From the IMG/VR virus record IMGVR_UViG_3300009105_000002, positions 1-64,000 of that record: 64,000 nucleotides of DNA; one strand, 5' to 3'. Within the stretch, counting starts at the first letter, position 1; each line of letters opens with the position of its first letter. Both the position numbers and the translations under genes were made by a program. The notes beneath the pieces are model-generated. The model did no database searches and was not told the DNA's origin. It saw nothing but the letters and a program-made list of their open reading frames with translations. Below, piece after piece: positions 8,492-15,585 of the stretch. Source of the DNA: a virus.

Positions 8492-8604
8492 AAAGAATAC
8501 CAAGAAATTGTAAAAACAAGAAAAGATGTTTTTGGTCCGGCAAAATACCTACTTTTTGTCAAGAATGTGGTGGATTTGTCCCCAAAGGTAAGAACAATGA
8601 TTAA
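8488..8604 (+). CDS. 38-residue basic cysteine-rich peptide
   Basis: ATG 8488 lies inside the stop of the previous gene. The product begins MKRIPRNCKNKKRCFWSG and ends FCQECGGFVPKGKNND, containing four cysteines with one CxxC. The chain of overlapping starts supports translation. Function unknown. Confidence 0.5.
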   Translation: MKRIPRNCKNKKRCFWSGKIPTFCQECGGFVPKGKNND

Positions 8605-8773
8605 CATCGGCCACATCACAACATCAGATAAATCTATATTGAAACGCTATAAGAAGGCCCATAATCCAGAGGAACTGGAAGGCTCGCAGAAGCCCTGCCC
8701 GCACTGCGGCCACGGGACCATTTACAGACATGGCAGGATGTGGACACCGTGTCCTGCTTGCAGGAATAAATAA
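8597..8773 (+). CDS. 58-residue double-CxxC zinc-ribbon protein
   Basis: I choose ATG 8597, which overlaps the stop of the upstream peptide (ATGATTAA); an in-frame GTG at 8567 lies inside that gene. The C-terminal half has CPHCGHGTIYRHGRMWTPCPAC, a clear two-knuckle zinc ribbon. Such phage proteins often bind nucleic acid or RNA polymerase, but no partner is shown here. Confidence 0.6.
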   Translation: MINIGHITTSDKSILKRYKKAHNPEELEGSQKPCPHCGHGTIYRHGRMWTPCPACRNK

Positions 8774-8943
8774 TGAGCAAAGAGAGTGAATTTTCTGGTG
8801 GAAGAATAAGACCTGAATGCCCTGATTGCGGGCAATTTTGTAAAATGCCTAAACATTATTGGGCAAGTCATAGGGGAAGCTTCGCTAATAGCTATTGTAA
8901 GCGGTGCAAAAAGAAAGTTAAGTTGAGCGTAGAGTTTATTTAA
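8773..8943 (+). CDS. 56-residue zinc-ribbon-like protein
   Basis: ATG 8773 overlaps the previous stop (TAATG). The product has CPDCGQFC in the first half and YCKRCKKK near the end, so two CxxC-type knuckles. It is the fourth small cysteine-rich protein in a row (8273-8943), which suggests a related or co-acting set. Confidence 0.6.
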   Translation: MSKESEFSGGRIRPECPDCGQFCKMPKHYWASHRGSFANSYCKRCKKKVKLSVEFI

Positions 8944-8985
8944 CCAAGGGCGCAAACAGCAGCGTCTCGAAGAAAGGGAGGTAAT

Positions 8986-9183
8986 ATGTACGGCAAGGTT
9001 AAATGGTTCGACAATAAAAAAGGATATGGCTTTATTACGCCCGAAAATGGAAAAGATGTATTTGTTCATCATACGGCCATAAAGGGAACGGGATATAGGA
9101 CATTAGAAGAAGGTCAGGAAGTAGAATTTGATGTTGTCGAAGGAAATAGGGGGAAACAGGCGGCTAACGTAGAAAAATTATAA
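8986..9183 (+). CDS. csp: Cold shock protein (CspA family)
   Basis: This 65-residue protein matches the whole CspA fold: [14 protein letters not shown] (RNP1), DVFVHHTAI (RNP2), then [13 protein letters not shown] and [14 protein letters not shown] precedes the start. CspA-type proteins bind single-stranded RNA or DNA and melt RNA structure. It may act on phage mRNAs, which carry many hairpins in this genome (see 9426-9491 and 19163-20687). Confidence 0.95.
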   Translation: MYGKVKWFDNKKGYGFITPENGKDVFVHHTAIKGTGYRTLEEGQEVEFDVVEGNRGKQAANVEKL

Positions 9184-9188
9184 ACAAG

Positions 9189-9425
9189 ATGAGCATGAGT
9201 CAGGAAAATATAATATTGGAATATCTGAAATCAGGCAAGAGCCTTACGCCTATGGATGCGCTTACTCTTTGTAATTGCTGGGCGTTATCGAGCCGGATTT
9301 CCGAGATCCGCAAAAAATACCCTTCTATAGACATACAGGTAGATACGATTCATGATGAAGCGACAGGAAAACATTATGCAAAATATTATATTCCTCGAGA
9401 GGCCCAGATGGAAATGAAATTATAA
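9189..9425 (+). CDS. Helix-turn-helix protein of phages
   Basis: The 78-residue product has a winged-helix layout: SQENIILEYLKSGKSLTPMDALTLCNCWALSSRISEIRKK, followed by a beta hairpin with HYAKYYIP. It matches the small HTH domain common next to replication genes in phages. The ribosome site is weak. It is probably a regulator of early phage genes. Confidence 0.65.
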   Translation: MSMSQENIILEYLKSGKSLTPMDALTLCNCWALSSRISEIRKKYPSIDIQVDTIHDEATGKHYAKYYIPREAQMEMKL

Positions 9426-9491
9426 ACAGGGAAGCCCCGGTACGCAAGCCGGCGAGCGGGGGCAGGGCCCGCCAACTAAAGGAGGTAGCGC
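9426..9491 (+). other. GC-rich intergenic hairpin leader
   Basis: GCCCC/GGGGC and GCGGG/CCCGC pairs (9433-9474) make overlapping hairpins just before the AAAGGAGG site of the next gene. The segment is visibly richer in G and C than its neighbours. It could control translation of the 9492 gene. Confidence 0.45.
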
Positions 9492-9920
9492 ATGGTGAAC
9501 CAGAGACTTGCACCAAACCAGGAGGACAAAATAAGGGACATGCGGGCCCAGGGCAAGACTCCGCAGGAATGCGTGGATTATATGAAGAAAACCTACGGGA
9601 TAGACGTGCCGCTATGGAAGATAAGTTATGTTGTCGGAAAAGGCCGCGCTGGAAAGAAAAGAGCCCGAGGGGGGGGTAAGGTGAAAAAGCAATTTAACAA
9701 TAGACTCGAGGTAACCGAGGCCATGGAAAGCAAGCTCGGCATGGCTGTGCCAATCGAGGAAGCCGTAAAGGACATTACAAAAGGCATGCAGCAGATATTT
9801 GAAGGTTACACAGCCATATTCATGCACTTAAGGCTTGAAGTGATAAAAGAAGCGGGCAAGGTCTTTAGGATGGCCAAAGAGGCCGGCATAGAGATAAAAG
9901 GAGAGGACATACAAGAATAG
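9492..9920 (+). CDS. 142-residue HTH-like hypothetical protein
   Basis: It begins MVNQRLAPNQEDKIRDMRAQGKTPQECVDYMKKTYG, a helix-turn-helix-like pattern similar to terminase small subunit or resolvase N-termini, then a basic stretch (GKGRAGKKRARGGGKVKKQF) and a helical C-terminal domain. DNA binding is plausible. It lies ahead of a 359-bp gene-free stretch. The true TerS is better placed at 13516. Confidence 0.5.
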   Translation: MVNQRLAPNQEDKIRDMRAQGKTPQECVDYMKKTYGIDVPLWKISYVVGKGRAGKKRARGGGKVKKQFNNRLEVTEAMESKLGMAVPIEEAVKDITKGMQQIFEGYTAIFMHLRLEVIKEAGKVFRMAKEAGIEIKGEDIQE

Positions 9921-10132
9921 ATTACCACAGGCGCGTGAAACGCATCGCACCGTCGACCTCCTCCGAGCAAGAATAAAGATGGAAAAGTAAATAATTCGTC
10001 ATGGTATGACATATCTCGACTTACAATTATATCTAAAAAACCTGTTATGAAACAGCCTGATTTTATAGAAGGAAAGCAAGCAAAAGGAGAACAAGGTCCG
10101 GCATATAAACCGGATTTTCGATTATAAAATAA
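9921..10132. other. Gene-free stretch before the RNA candidate
   Basis: No convincing coding frame; the longest ATG frame gives 26 residues (MKQPDFIEGKQAKG...). A CCGG-armed hairpin lies at about 10096-10114. It may be the promoter and leader region of the structured RNA that follows. Confidence 0.4.
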
Positions 10133-10262
10133 TGGCCGGTTGACCCTTCACGGAAATGACAGGTCCGGTAGATTGCGGTAAAGAGCGCTTCTTGTGGGAG
10201 AAGCGCCCCATAGTAAACCTCGCCGTCCGATGAGCAGCCGCAAGCAGAATGCGGAGACCGGC
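10133..10262 (+). ncRNA. Structured RNA resembling the RNase P specificity domain
   Basis: GGCCGGT (10133-10139) closes with ACCGGCC (10256-10262). Inside are GCGCTTCT/AGAAGCGC (10184-10205, 6-base loop) and CCGCA/TGCGG (10237-10253). Order and wording follow bacterial RNase P RNA: GCGGTAAAGAGCGC (compare GCGGTAAGAGCGC of J11/12), a P12-like hairpin, then AGTAAACCTC (compare GGTAAACYCC of J12/11) and GAGCA. No catalytic domain (GAGGAAAGTCC-type P4 motif) is seen near it, so only a specificity-domain-like RNA is suggested. The structured-RNA call is firmer than the RNase P resemblance. Confidence 0.45.
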
Positions 10263-10279
10263 CTTAAGAAAGGAAAAAG

Positions 10280-10882
10280 ATGAAAGAACGCTCCATAATT
10301 ATGTGCGCAGAAGATGTAATAGCGACTCTTGAAGGTAGAAAGACGCAGACGAGGAGAGTTATTAAGCCACAGCCACTAAAAATAATCTATTGTGGTAGAA
10401 AGGTAGGGCGACCAAAGGAAGAATATGATTGGAAAAAATTAGCTACACCGAAGAAAGATTTAGTGAAGGCTTGCCCCTATGGTCAAGTCGGAAATAGGTT
10501 GTGGGTGAGGGAAAGCTATACATTAACTAATTATAAAAACCCTGTGTATAGAGCTGATTTTAAAGATAAAGATGGAATGTTTTGGAGTAGAGTAGCGATT
10601 GACCCAAAAGATGTAAAATGGTATCCTTCAATTTTTATGGCAAAAAACCTTTCTCGCATAACCTTAGAGATTACTGATGTAAGGGTGGAGAGGTTGCAGG
10701 AGATAAGCGAGGAAAATGCTAAAGCAGAAGGAACTAACTATATCACAACTTGTCCATATTGTTGTCCTAATTGTCCAACTTATATAGATTATTTCCGTGA
10801 GTTATGGAACTCCATCCACAAAAAAGAACATAGATGGGAAGATAATTGTTGGGTGTGGGTGATAACATTTAGGAGGGCATGA
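10280..10882 (+). CDS. ASCH-domain phage protein
   Basis: The 200-residue protein follows the phage ASCH pattern: RSIIMCAEDVIATLEGRKTQTRRVIKPQP at the start, CPYGQVGNRLWVRESY, SRITLEITDVRVERLQEISEENAKAEG, and W..I......WEDNCWVWVITF at the end. ASCH folds resemble PUA domains and are thought to bind RNA or modified nucleosides. A CPYCCPNCP insertion near residue 155 could hold a metal. It follows the structured RNA with a 17-bp gap, so an RNA-related role is attractive but not shown. Confidence 0.8.
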   Translation: MKERSIIMCAEDVIATLEGRKTQTRRVIKPQPLKIIYCGRKVGRPKEEYDWKKLATPKKDLVKACPYGQVGNRLWVRESYTLTNYKNPVYRADFKDKDGMFWSRVAIDPKDVKWYPSIFMAKNLSRITLEITDVRVERLQEISEENAKAEGTNYITTCPYCCPNCPTYIDYFRELWNSIHKKEHRWEDNCWVWVITFRRA

Positions 10883-10883
10883 T

Positions 10884-11141
10884 ATGGGATTTCCAAAGGA
10901 GATAGATCCAAAGAAAGTAGAAAAAGCAGTCAAAGATATTATTTGCGAGCAGCTCGGACTCAAGGAAGTTAAGAATGAACAGAATTTGTCAATAGACCTT
11001 AATGTTGATGAGCTTGATATGATTGAGCTTTGCATGGTGTTTGAGGAGAAATGGGGTATAGACATTAGCGATGAAGATGCAGAGAGATTGACAACAGTTA
11101 AAGATGCAGTGAATTATATTATTGGGAGGACGAAGCAGTGA
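10884..11141 (+). CDS. Acyl carrier protein-like, lacking the phosphopantetheine serine
   Basis: The 85-residue product aligns along the whole length of bacterial ACP: VKDIICEQLGLKE, then LNVDELDMIELCMVFEEKWGIDISDEDAERLTTVKDAVNYI. In normal ACP the DSL motif carries the serine that receives 4'-phosphopantetheine; here it reads DEL, encoded GATGAGCTT. So the protein cannot be modified in the standard way. The partner-binding helix (ELCMVFEEKWGI) is kept. It may bind ACP partners in the host, such as the synthases or regulators that recognise ACP. AGGAGG lies upstream. Confidence 0.85.
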   Translation: MGFPKEIDPKKVEKAVKDIICEQLGLKEVKNEQNLSIDLNVDELDMIELCMVFEEKWGIDISDEDAERLTTVKDAVNYIIGRTKQ

Positions 11142-11317
11142 GAAAATGTAAATCTGGATGGGATAGATCTCTTGGCACAAGTAAACGTAAGCAGGGCATT
11201 AGGACGCCAAAGGCGCCGCAGAATATTACAGGGCATTTTACAATAAGAGGAAGTCAACTTCCCAAGGAAAGCGGGCTTGCAGAATTTATAGCAAAGCTAA
11301 TAAGAAAGGAGACATAA
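11138..11317 (+). CDS. 59-residue basic hypothetical protein
   Basis: GTG 11138 overlaps the stop of the ACP-like gene. The product starts with MRKCKSGWDRSLGTSKRKQG and is basic. Its stop overlaps the next ATG (ATAATG). Function unknown. Confidence 0.5.
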   Translation: MRKCKSGWDRSLGTSKRKQGIRTPKAPQNITGHFTIRGSQLPKESGLAEFIAKLIRKET

Positions 11318-11556
11318 TGTTTTTAAAAATAGGCAAGGCCCTGATCAATCAGGATTATATTTCGCATTGCATCGTCGATGAGGATGCAGGAAGGATATTA
11401 ATCAATCTTAAAAGCGGCGCGTTGTTCATGTTCGGGAAAACATCAGAGACATTCGATCCTCGAGGCAAGGAAAAAGGTGTGACATATTTATCAAGCGATG
11501 AGTTTTATTCGCTTCAATGTTATTTGAAAGGAGATTTTTGCCGCAATGTGGCTTAG
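11317..11556 (+). CDS. 79-residue hypothetical protein
   Basis: AGAAAGGAGACATA precedes ATG 11317. The sequence MFLKIGKALINQDYISHCIVDEDAGRILINLKSGALFMFG has a beta-rich pattern. It ends CYLKGDFCRNVA and overlaps the next gene. No family is recognised. Confidence 0.6.
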   Translation: MFLKIGKALINQDYISHCIVDEDAGRILINLKSGALFMFGKTSETFDPRGKEKGVTYLSSDEFYSLQCYLKGDFCRNVA

Positions 11557-11701
11557 ACGCTTAATGCAATATAACTTCCGCAAGAAGGCCCGGAAGTTGA
11601 TCAGGCAATATCAAGAGCTCGAAAGGATCCATGGTAGAGGCATAAAGGAGATGAAGAAAATTCAGGCCAAACTTGGAGTAATGAGGAGAGTTGAAAAATA
11701 G
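11546..11701 (+). CDS. 51-residue very basic coiled peptide
   Basis: ATG 11546 is preceded by AAAGGAGATTTTT and overlaps the previous gene. The product MWLRRLMQYNFRKKARKLIR... is almost entirely a basic helix, and may bind nucleic acid. It overlaps the next gene by 11 bp. Confidence 0.5.
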   Translation: MWLRRLMQYNFRKKARKLIRQYQELERIHGRGIKEMKKIQAKLGVMRRVEK

Positions 11702-11927
11702 AACGGAGCTTATTTTGGCCAGAAATAGATTACTGGAATTTAATGTTATTGAAGTCTATATCCCTCGCAAGTTCTTACTGAAGTGTCTGCGGAAGGAAAC
11801 TCTCACAAGGAAAGAAAAGACAAAAATTACCCAAAAAATGAAGGAAATAGAAAAAAATCTTTATAGGCTCAAGCATGCGGCTTCTGTCGTCGCTGTTCTA
11901 AAAGAGAAGCATTTCACTAATCTATAG
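11691..11927 (+). CDS. 78-residue basic helical hypothetical protein
   Basis: TTG 11691 lies within the upstream gene, preceded by GAGGAGAG. The product MKNRTELILARNRLLEFNVIEVY... is lysine-rich with a predicted coiled segment (TRKEKTKITQKMKEIEKNLYRLKH). It is the last gene before the terminator at 12000, so it closes the early operon. Confidence 0.5.
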   Translation: MKNRTELILARNRLLEFNVIEVYIPRKFLLKCLRKETLTRKEKTKITQKMKEIEKNLYRLKHAASVVAVLKEKHFTNL

Positions 11928-11999
11928 GTCTTATTGTAATATTCTTATAAATATATAAACTTTATATTAGAGGCAGGAGACGTCTTGCTTCGAAATTAT

Positions 12000-12038
12000 A
12001 GGCCCGTTACCGTTCGAACGGCGGTAGCGGGCCTTTTT
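12000..12038 (+). terminator. Strong Rho-independent terminator of the early region
   Basis: AGGCCCGTTACCG pairs with CGGTAGCGGGCCT (one G-U) and is followed by TTTTTCTTT. It ends the run of small early genes before the packaging module. Confidence 0.85.
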
Positions 12039-12064
12039 CTTTGGAAAGTAAAGGATGGCAGGAC

Positions 12065-12138
12065 CGCAACCGGGCGGGTCGACCCTTGCCATCTCTGTAT
12101 ATTGTGAGTATACAGCGCTCTACTTGAGCTACGATTGC
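12065..12138 (-). tRNA. Degenerate tRNA-like cloverleaf (possible tRNA-Val CAC pseudogene or mimic)
   Basis: On the minus strand GCAATCG-TA-GCTC-AAGTA-GAGC is a typical acceptor and D-arm start, and CGGTTGC near the end completes a 7-bp acceptor stem with one U-G pair. The middle arm has a 7-base loop CTCACAA (anticodon CAC) on a 7-bp stem instead of 5. The D-loop lacks its GG, and the third arm (GGCAAGGGTCGACCCGCC) lacks a proper TTC-type loop. So it has tRNA shape but not the elbow contacts. No CCA is encoded. Confidence 0.4.
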
Positions 12139-12200
12139 GGTAGAGATATCTTATCAAACTTTGCCTTAAATGGCAAACAATTGCATTTGTGAGGTGCGTC

Positions 12201-12251
12201 ATGAGACATAAATGCAAAACCCCATCAAATGGCATAGCGAGAAAAGAATGA
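12201..12251 (+). CDS. 16-residue upstream peptide overlapping the methyltransferase start
   Basis: GAGGTGCGTC precedes ATG 12201. The frame ends with TGA at 12249-12251, overlapping an in-frame methyltransferase ATG at 12248. This layout suggests the methyltransferase may start at 12248 by coupling. The peptide (MRHKCKTPSNGIARKE) resembles no family. Confidence 0.3.
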   Translation: MRHKCKTPSNGIARKE

Positions 12252-13540
12252 TACAAGACCTCAGTTTAGCAGAATATAATCCGAGAAAAGCCACAGAAAA
12301 ACAGACCGCAGATCTCTCCGCTTCACTTGAACGATTCTCCCTGGCTGATCCAATCATTATTAATAAGAACAATAGGGTCATAGGCGGGCATTTTAGAATC
12401 AAAGTTTTACAAGAAAAAGGCACCCAGGAAATAGATGTCAGGGTGCCAAATAGAGAGCTGAACGAATCGGAAGAAAGAGAGCTTAATCTGAGGCTTAATA
12501 AGAATTTAGGGGATTGGGATATCGATGCACTATCTAATTTCGATGAGAGCTTATTGAAAGATATCGGGTTTAGCAGCGAGGAAATAGATAGCATTTTTGA
12601 TCTGAATATCAGCGAGCCTGAAGAGTTTGACATAGAAAAGGAGTTGGAAAGACTAAAGATAGAAGAGATCAGGGTTAAAAAGTGCGATATCTGGCAGCTG
12701 GGGAATCATCGGTTAATGTGTGAGAGCTCAACGAGCCTTGAGGCCTTGGAGAAGCTTGTAGACGGCCAGAGAATGGATTTTTGCTTTACTGACCCGCCCT
12801 ATATTCTTGATTATCTTAAGACAAAGTATAAGGGCAAGCCGAGCTGTAAGGGGTTTGGATATAGGGCTAACCGGAGATATCTCGAGACAGATTCCGCGCC
12901 GCAATTTAATGAATGGATACCGAATATAGCCAAACTCTTGAAAGAAAATGCCAGCATAATCATTTATGAGAACTGGAAGAATATTATACCACTATGGCAG
13001 GAGATGGAGAAGCATTGGAAGATCCGTAATTTAATCGTTTGGCATTTATCAAACCGTGTCCAGGGCTTTGCTGCGAAATATAGATTCTTCAATAAGTATG
13101 ACATAGCAATGCTCGCAACCCATGGAGATATGAATATTAACTCAGAGACCGAGGAAGAACTCTTACAGAATGAATATGAAATGGCAGTTTACGCAACATC
13201 AGGTAAGCCACACTGGGAGTCCTATCAAAAAGGCAAGAAATATTGCCCAACCGATGTAATTACTTTTAGGGCAAGCGATCGCACTCATTCGGGCCAGGGG
13301 ATAATATTCGGGACTAAGCCTGTAGAGATCTTAATTCCTTACATAAAAGTTTTGACCAAAAGAGACGATAACGTGATTGAACCTTTTGCGGGCTCCGGAT
13401 CTACGCTTATTGCCTGCGAAAGGATGAAAAGGCGTTGTTTCTGTATGGAACTGGTGCCGACTTATTGTGAAGTGATTATAAATCGCTGGGAAAAATATAC
13501 AGGGAAGAAGGCAGGATGTATAACCGCTGGAAGAGATTAA
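12212..13540 (+). CDS. ParB-like domain fused to DNA adenine/cytosine-N methyltransferase
   Basis: The 442-residue protein has an N-terminal ParB-like domain (SLAEYNPRKA, ADPIIINKNNRVIGGHFRIKVLQEKG, ELNLRLNKNLGDWD) and then a beta-class amino methyltransferase: IWQLGNHRLMCESS, catalytic motif TDPPYILDY near residue 193, and the SAM motif EPFAGSGSTLIACERMKRRCFCMEL near 390. This fusion is common beside phage terminase genes. It methylates phage DNA, either to evade host restriction or to mark packaging substrate. The start could be 12212 or the coupled ATG 12248. The end overlaps TerS by 25 bp. Confidence 0.9.
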   Translation: MQNPIKWHSEKRMIQDLSLAEYNPRKATEKQTADLSASLERFSLADPIIINKNNRVIGGHFRIKVLQEKGTQEIDVRVPNRELNESEERELNLRLNKNLGDWDIDALSNFDESLLKDIGFSSEEIDSIFDLNISEPEEFDIEKELERLKIEEIRVKKCDIWQLGNHRLMCESSTSLEALEKLVDGQRMDFCFTDPPYILDYLKTKYKGKPSCKGFGYRANRRYLETDSAPQFNEWIPNIAKLLKENASIIIYENWKNIIPLWQEMEKHWKIRNLIVWHLSNRVQGFAAKYRFFNKYDIAMLATHGDMNINSETEEELLQNEYEMAVYATSGKPHWESYQKGKKYCPTDVITFRASDRTHSGQGIIFGTKPVEILIPYIKVLTKRDDNVIEPFAGSGSTLIACERMKRRCFCMELVPTYCEVIINRWEKYTGKKAGCITAGRD

Positions 13541-14016
13541 AAGCTATAACCAAAAGCCTGGATAACGGCGCGTCCTTAACTGCGGCATGTAAGGGTGTCG
13601 GGATACGTTTCGTCACGCTTTGGAGATGGCGAAAGGATAATCCCAAGATAGATGCGTTCATACAAAAGGCGCTCGATAATCAGATTCAGATAGTAGAGGA
13701 TGCCTTATTCAAGCGCGCCACAGGATATCGATATGAAGAAGTCACAAAGGAAAGAGAAGAAAGCGCGTCTGAAAAACGCATTGCAAAAGTAGTTGTTAAA
13801 GAGGTCCTACCGGACACCACCGCCCAGATTTTCTATCTTACTAACCGGGCTCCGGAGAAATGGAAAGATAGAAGGGCGCTTGTTAATAACACCGTAATAA
13901 ACAACCCTAAAGACAGCAAACGCAAAGACCCATTTAAAGACATACCTGTACCCGTTTTAAAAAGAATGGTTGATCAATCTGAAGGAAAAGTTGATGACGG
14001 AAACGGTAGAAAATAA
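13516..14016 (+). CDS. terS: Terminase small subunit
   Basis: This 166-residue protein has an N-terminal helix-turn-helix (ITKSLDNGASLTAACKGVGIRFVTLWRWRKDNP), a long helical oligomerisation region, and a C-terminal part with AQIFYLTNRAPEKWKDRR. The last block is typical of TerS proteins of this group. It overlaps the methyltransferase upstream and TerL downstream. It recognises the packaging site and recruits the large subunit. Confidence 0.85.
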   Translation: MYNRWKRLKAITKSLDNGASLTAACKGVGIRFVTLWRWRKDNPKIDAFIQKALDNQIQIVEDALFKRATGYRYEEVTKEREESASEKRIAKVVVKEVLPDTTAQIFYLTNRAPEKWKDRRALVNNTVINNPKDSKRKDPFKDIPVPVLKRMVDQSEGKVDDGNGRK

Positions 14017-15499
14017 TATTATAAACGGCGCTAAATTATCTCTTGCCATAAGAGATGCTGATTCATTCTGCGAGTATGTGTTAAAAGATGATAAGGGCCA
14101 AAAGGTTACGCAGGCGTCTATTCATCGTGAGATGAATGAGCATATAGATGAATGCCGCAGACGCGGCGTAAGATGCGGCATATTGGCGCCATGGAGACAT
14201 GGTAAGACAGAACAAATTGCCATTGCCCGTACGCTTCAATTCTTAGGTGAAAATCCTAATAATAGAATCCAGATTGTAACTAATACGGATGCCAATTCAG
14301 TGTCAAGGGTGGATTCCATATCCAGATATATAGAACACGATGAAGATTATCATGAAGTATACCCCAATATAGCCCCAGGAGAGAAGGAATCCTGGTCCAA
14401 ACATAAACTCATAGTTCAAAGAGAGACAAAGATAAAAGACGGCTCTGTCGAGGCGTGGGGTATTACCACGTCCGGCACAGGTTCAGGCTGTGATTACTTA
14501 ATAGTCGATGACCCGGTAGACCTTAGGAATGCAATACTTAATCCCGCAATGCGTAAGACCGTAAAAGACTCTTTTTACAACGTATGGTCAACGAGGCTTG
14601 AGCCTAACGGATTTATGATCTATATCGCAACGATCTGGCATGAGGATGATCTAACGTCAGAGCTTTTAAAGAACCCGGAGTATTATTTCCTCGTGATGAA
14701 GATATCCCAAGACTTCAGCTGCATAGAATGCGAATCGCCGTTTAAAGGTAAGTATACGATACCGCTCTGGGATAAGTGGCCGAAAGAAAAGTTAATCGCA
14801 AGGCATAATGAAATAGGCTCGCGCGCGTTCAATCGAGGGTATAGACAGGAAGCATTGTCAGACGAGGACAGGACTTTTAACTATTACCTTAATATATTTA
14901 AGAAAGGTATCAAAATTAGTGATGTGGTTCGCCGCGACTGGCCTAGGGTGGGCGGCATGGATCCATTTGGCCAATGGGTAGTTATATTCACATTGGCATT
15001 GAGCCCTGAGGGCAGGAGATACCCGGTTGAGATCAGGCGTGGCAAGTGGGATCCTAAAGTGGCAGTAATGGAGTTGATCGATTCATATAGAATGCATAAG
15101 CATCAGATTATCTGTGTTGAAAATAATGCCGCGCAGTCTGCAATAAGGCAGTGGGCCCTGGAGAAGGGATCAGCAGGGATGCCGCTTGTGCCTTTTACCA
15201 CAGGTTCACAAAAGGCGCATCCGGAATTAGGTCTTCCAGGTATGAATGTTGAATTCGAGAACGGATCATGGGTTGTTGCGGATCCGGAGCATGGACTGGA
15301 TTGTCAATGCGCGTGGTGTATTTGGAAGATGGAGTTAAGGACACATCCTGTAAGCACGACAGCTGATACAGTAATGGCATCATGGCTTGCGCGCGAAGCA
15401 GCCAGGGCGCTTATGGCGGGAGTGTGTCAGCCTCAGGCCGAAGAGGTTGTCACTATGGAAGACGTAGGTTTAGAGCGCGTTAAAATAGGGGATTATTAA
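13994..15499 (+). CDS. terL: Terminase large subunit
   Basis: The ATPase domain shows Walker A APWRHGKTEQIAIA (about residues 64-77) and Walker B DYLIVDDPVDL (about 167-177). The nuclease half has an acidic start GGMDPFGQWVVIF and HQIICVENNAAQSAIRQWA. I choose ATG 13994, preceded by AAGGAAAAG, over the TTG at 13970 without a ribosome site. The protein cuts and pumps phage DNA into the prohead. It overlaps TerS, and its stop overlaps a tiny repeat-encoding frame before the portal gene. Confidence 0.93.
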   Translation: MTETVENNIINGAKLSLAIRDADSFCEYVLKDDKGQKVTQASIHREMNEHIDECRRRGVRCGILAPWRHGKTEQIAIARTLQFLGENPNNRIQIVTNTDANSVSRVDSISRYIEHDEDYHEVYPNIAPGEKESWSKHKLIVQRETKIKDGSVEAWGITTSGTGSGCDYLIVDDPVDLRNAILNPAMRKTVKDSFYNVWSTRLEPNGFMIYIATIWHEDDLTSELLKNPEYYFLVMKISQDFSCIECESPFKGKYTIPLWDKWPKEKLIARHNEIGSRAFNRGYRQEALSDEDRTFNYYLNIFKKGIKISDVVRRDWPRVGGMDPFGQWVVIFTLALSPEGRRYPVEIRRGKWDPKVAVMELIDSYRMHKHQIICVENNAAQSAIRQWALEKGSAGMPLVPFTTGSQKAHPELGLPGMNVEFENGSWVVADPEHGLDCQCAWCIWKMELRTHPVSTTADTVMASWLAREAARALMAGVCQPQAEEVVTMEDVGLERVKIGDY

Positions 15500-15585
15500 T
15501 GCTGCATGTTTATCCATTAGAAGGTATAGAGCATACATTAGAAGGTATAGAGCATACATTGAGAGGTGACCGATGTTTGGATTAA
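15499..15585 (+). CDS. 28-residue peptide built on a tandem repeat
   Basis: ATG 15499 overlaps the TerL stop (TAATG) and the frame ends inside the portal gene. It contains a 21-bp repeat (15516-15557, two full copies and a partial third), giving LEGIEHT twice. It may only serve to couple translation of TerL and portal. Confidence 0.3.
   Translation: MLHVYPLEGIEHTLEGIEHTLRGDRCLD
15516..15563 (+). repeat. 21-bp tandem repeat, 2.3 copies
   Basis: The unit ATTAGAAGGTATAGAGCATAC is repeated at 15516 and 15537, with a degenerate third start at 15558. It spans the terL-portal gap and keeps a reading frame open. Confidence 0.85.

Noticed and set aside
10222-10255. Hammerhead ribozyme reading of CCGATGAG ... 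GAAT
   Set aside because: The core needs CUGAUGA and GAAA; both are altered, and the surrounding stems fit the RNase P-like reading better.
12212-13540. Restriction-modification system
   Set aside because: The methyltransferase stands next to terminase with a ParB-like domain and no endonuclease gene nearby; it is a phage solitary methyltransferase.
15516-15563. Short tandem repeat as a CRISPR or iteron array
   Set aside because: Only 2.3 copies with no spacers, inside a coding-compatible frame next to the portal gene. Too few for an iteron origin.
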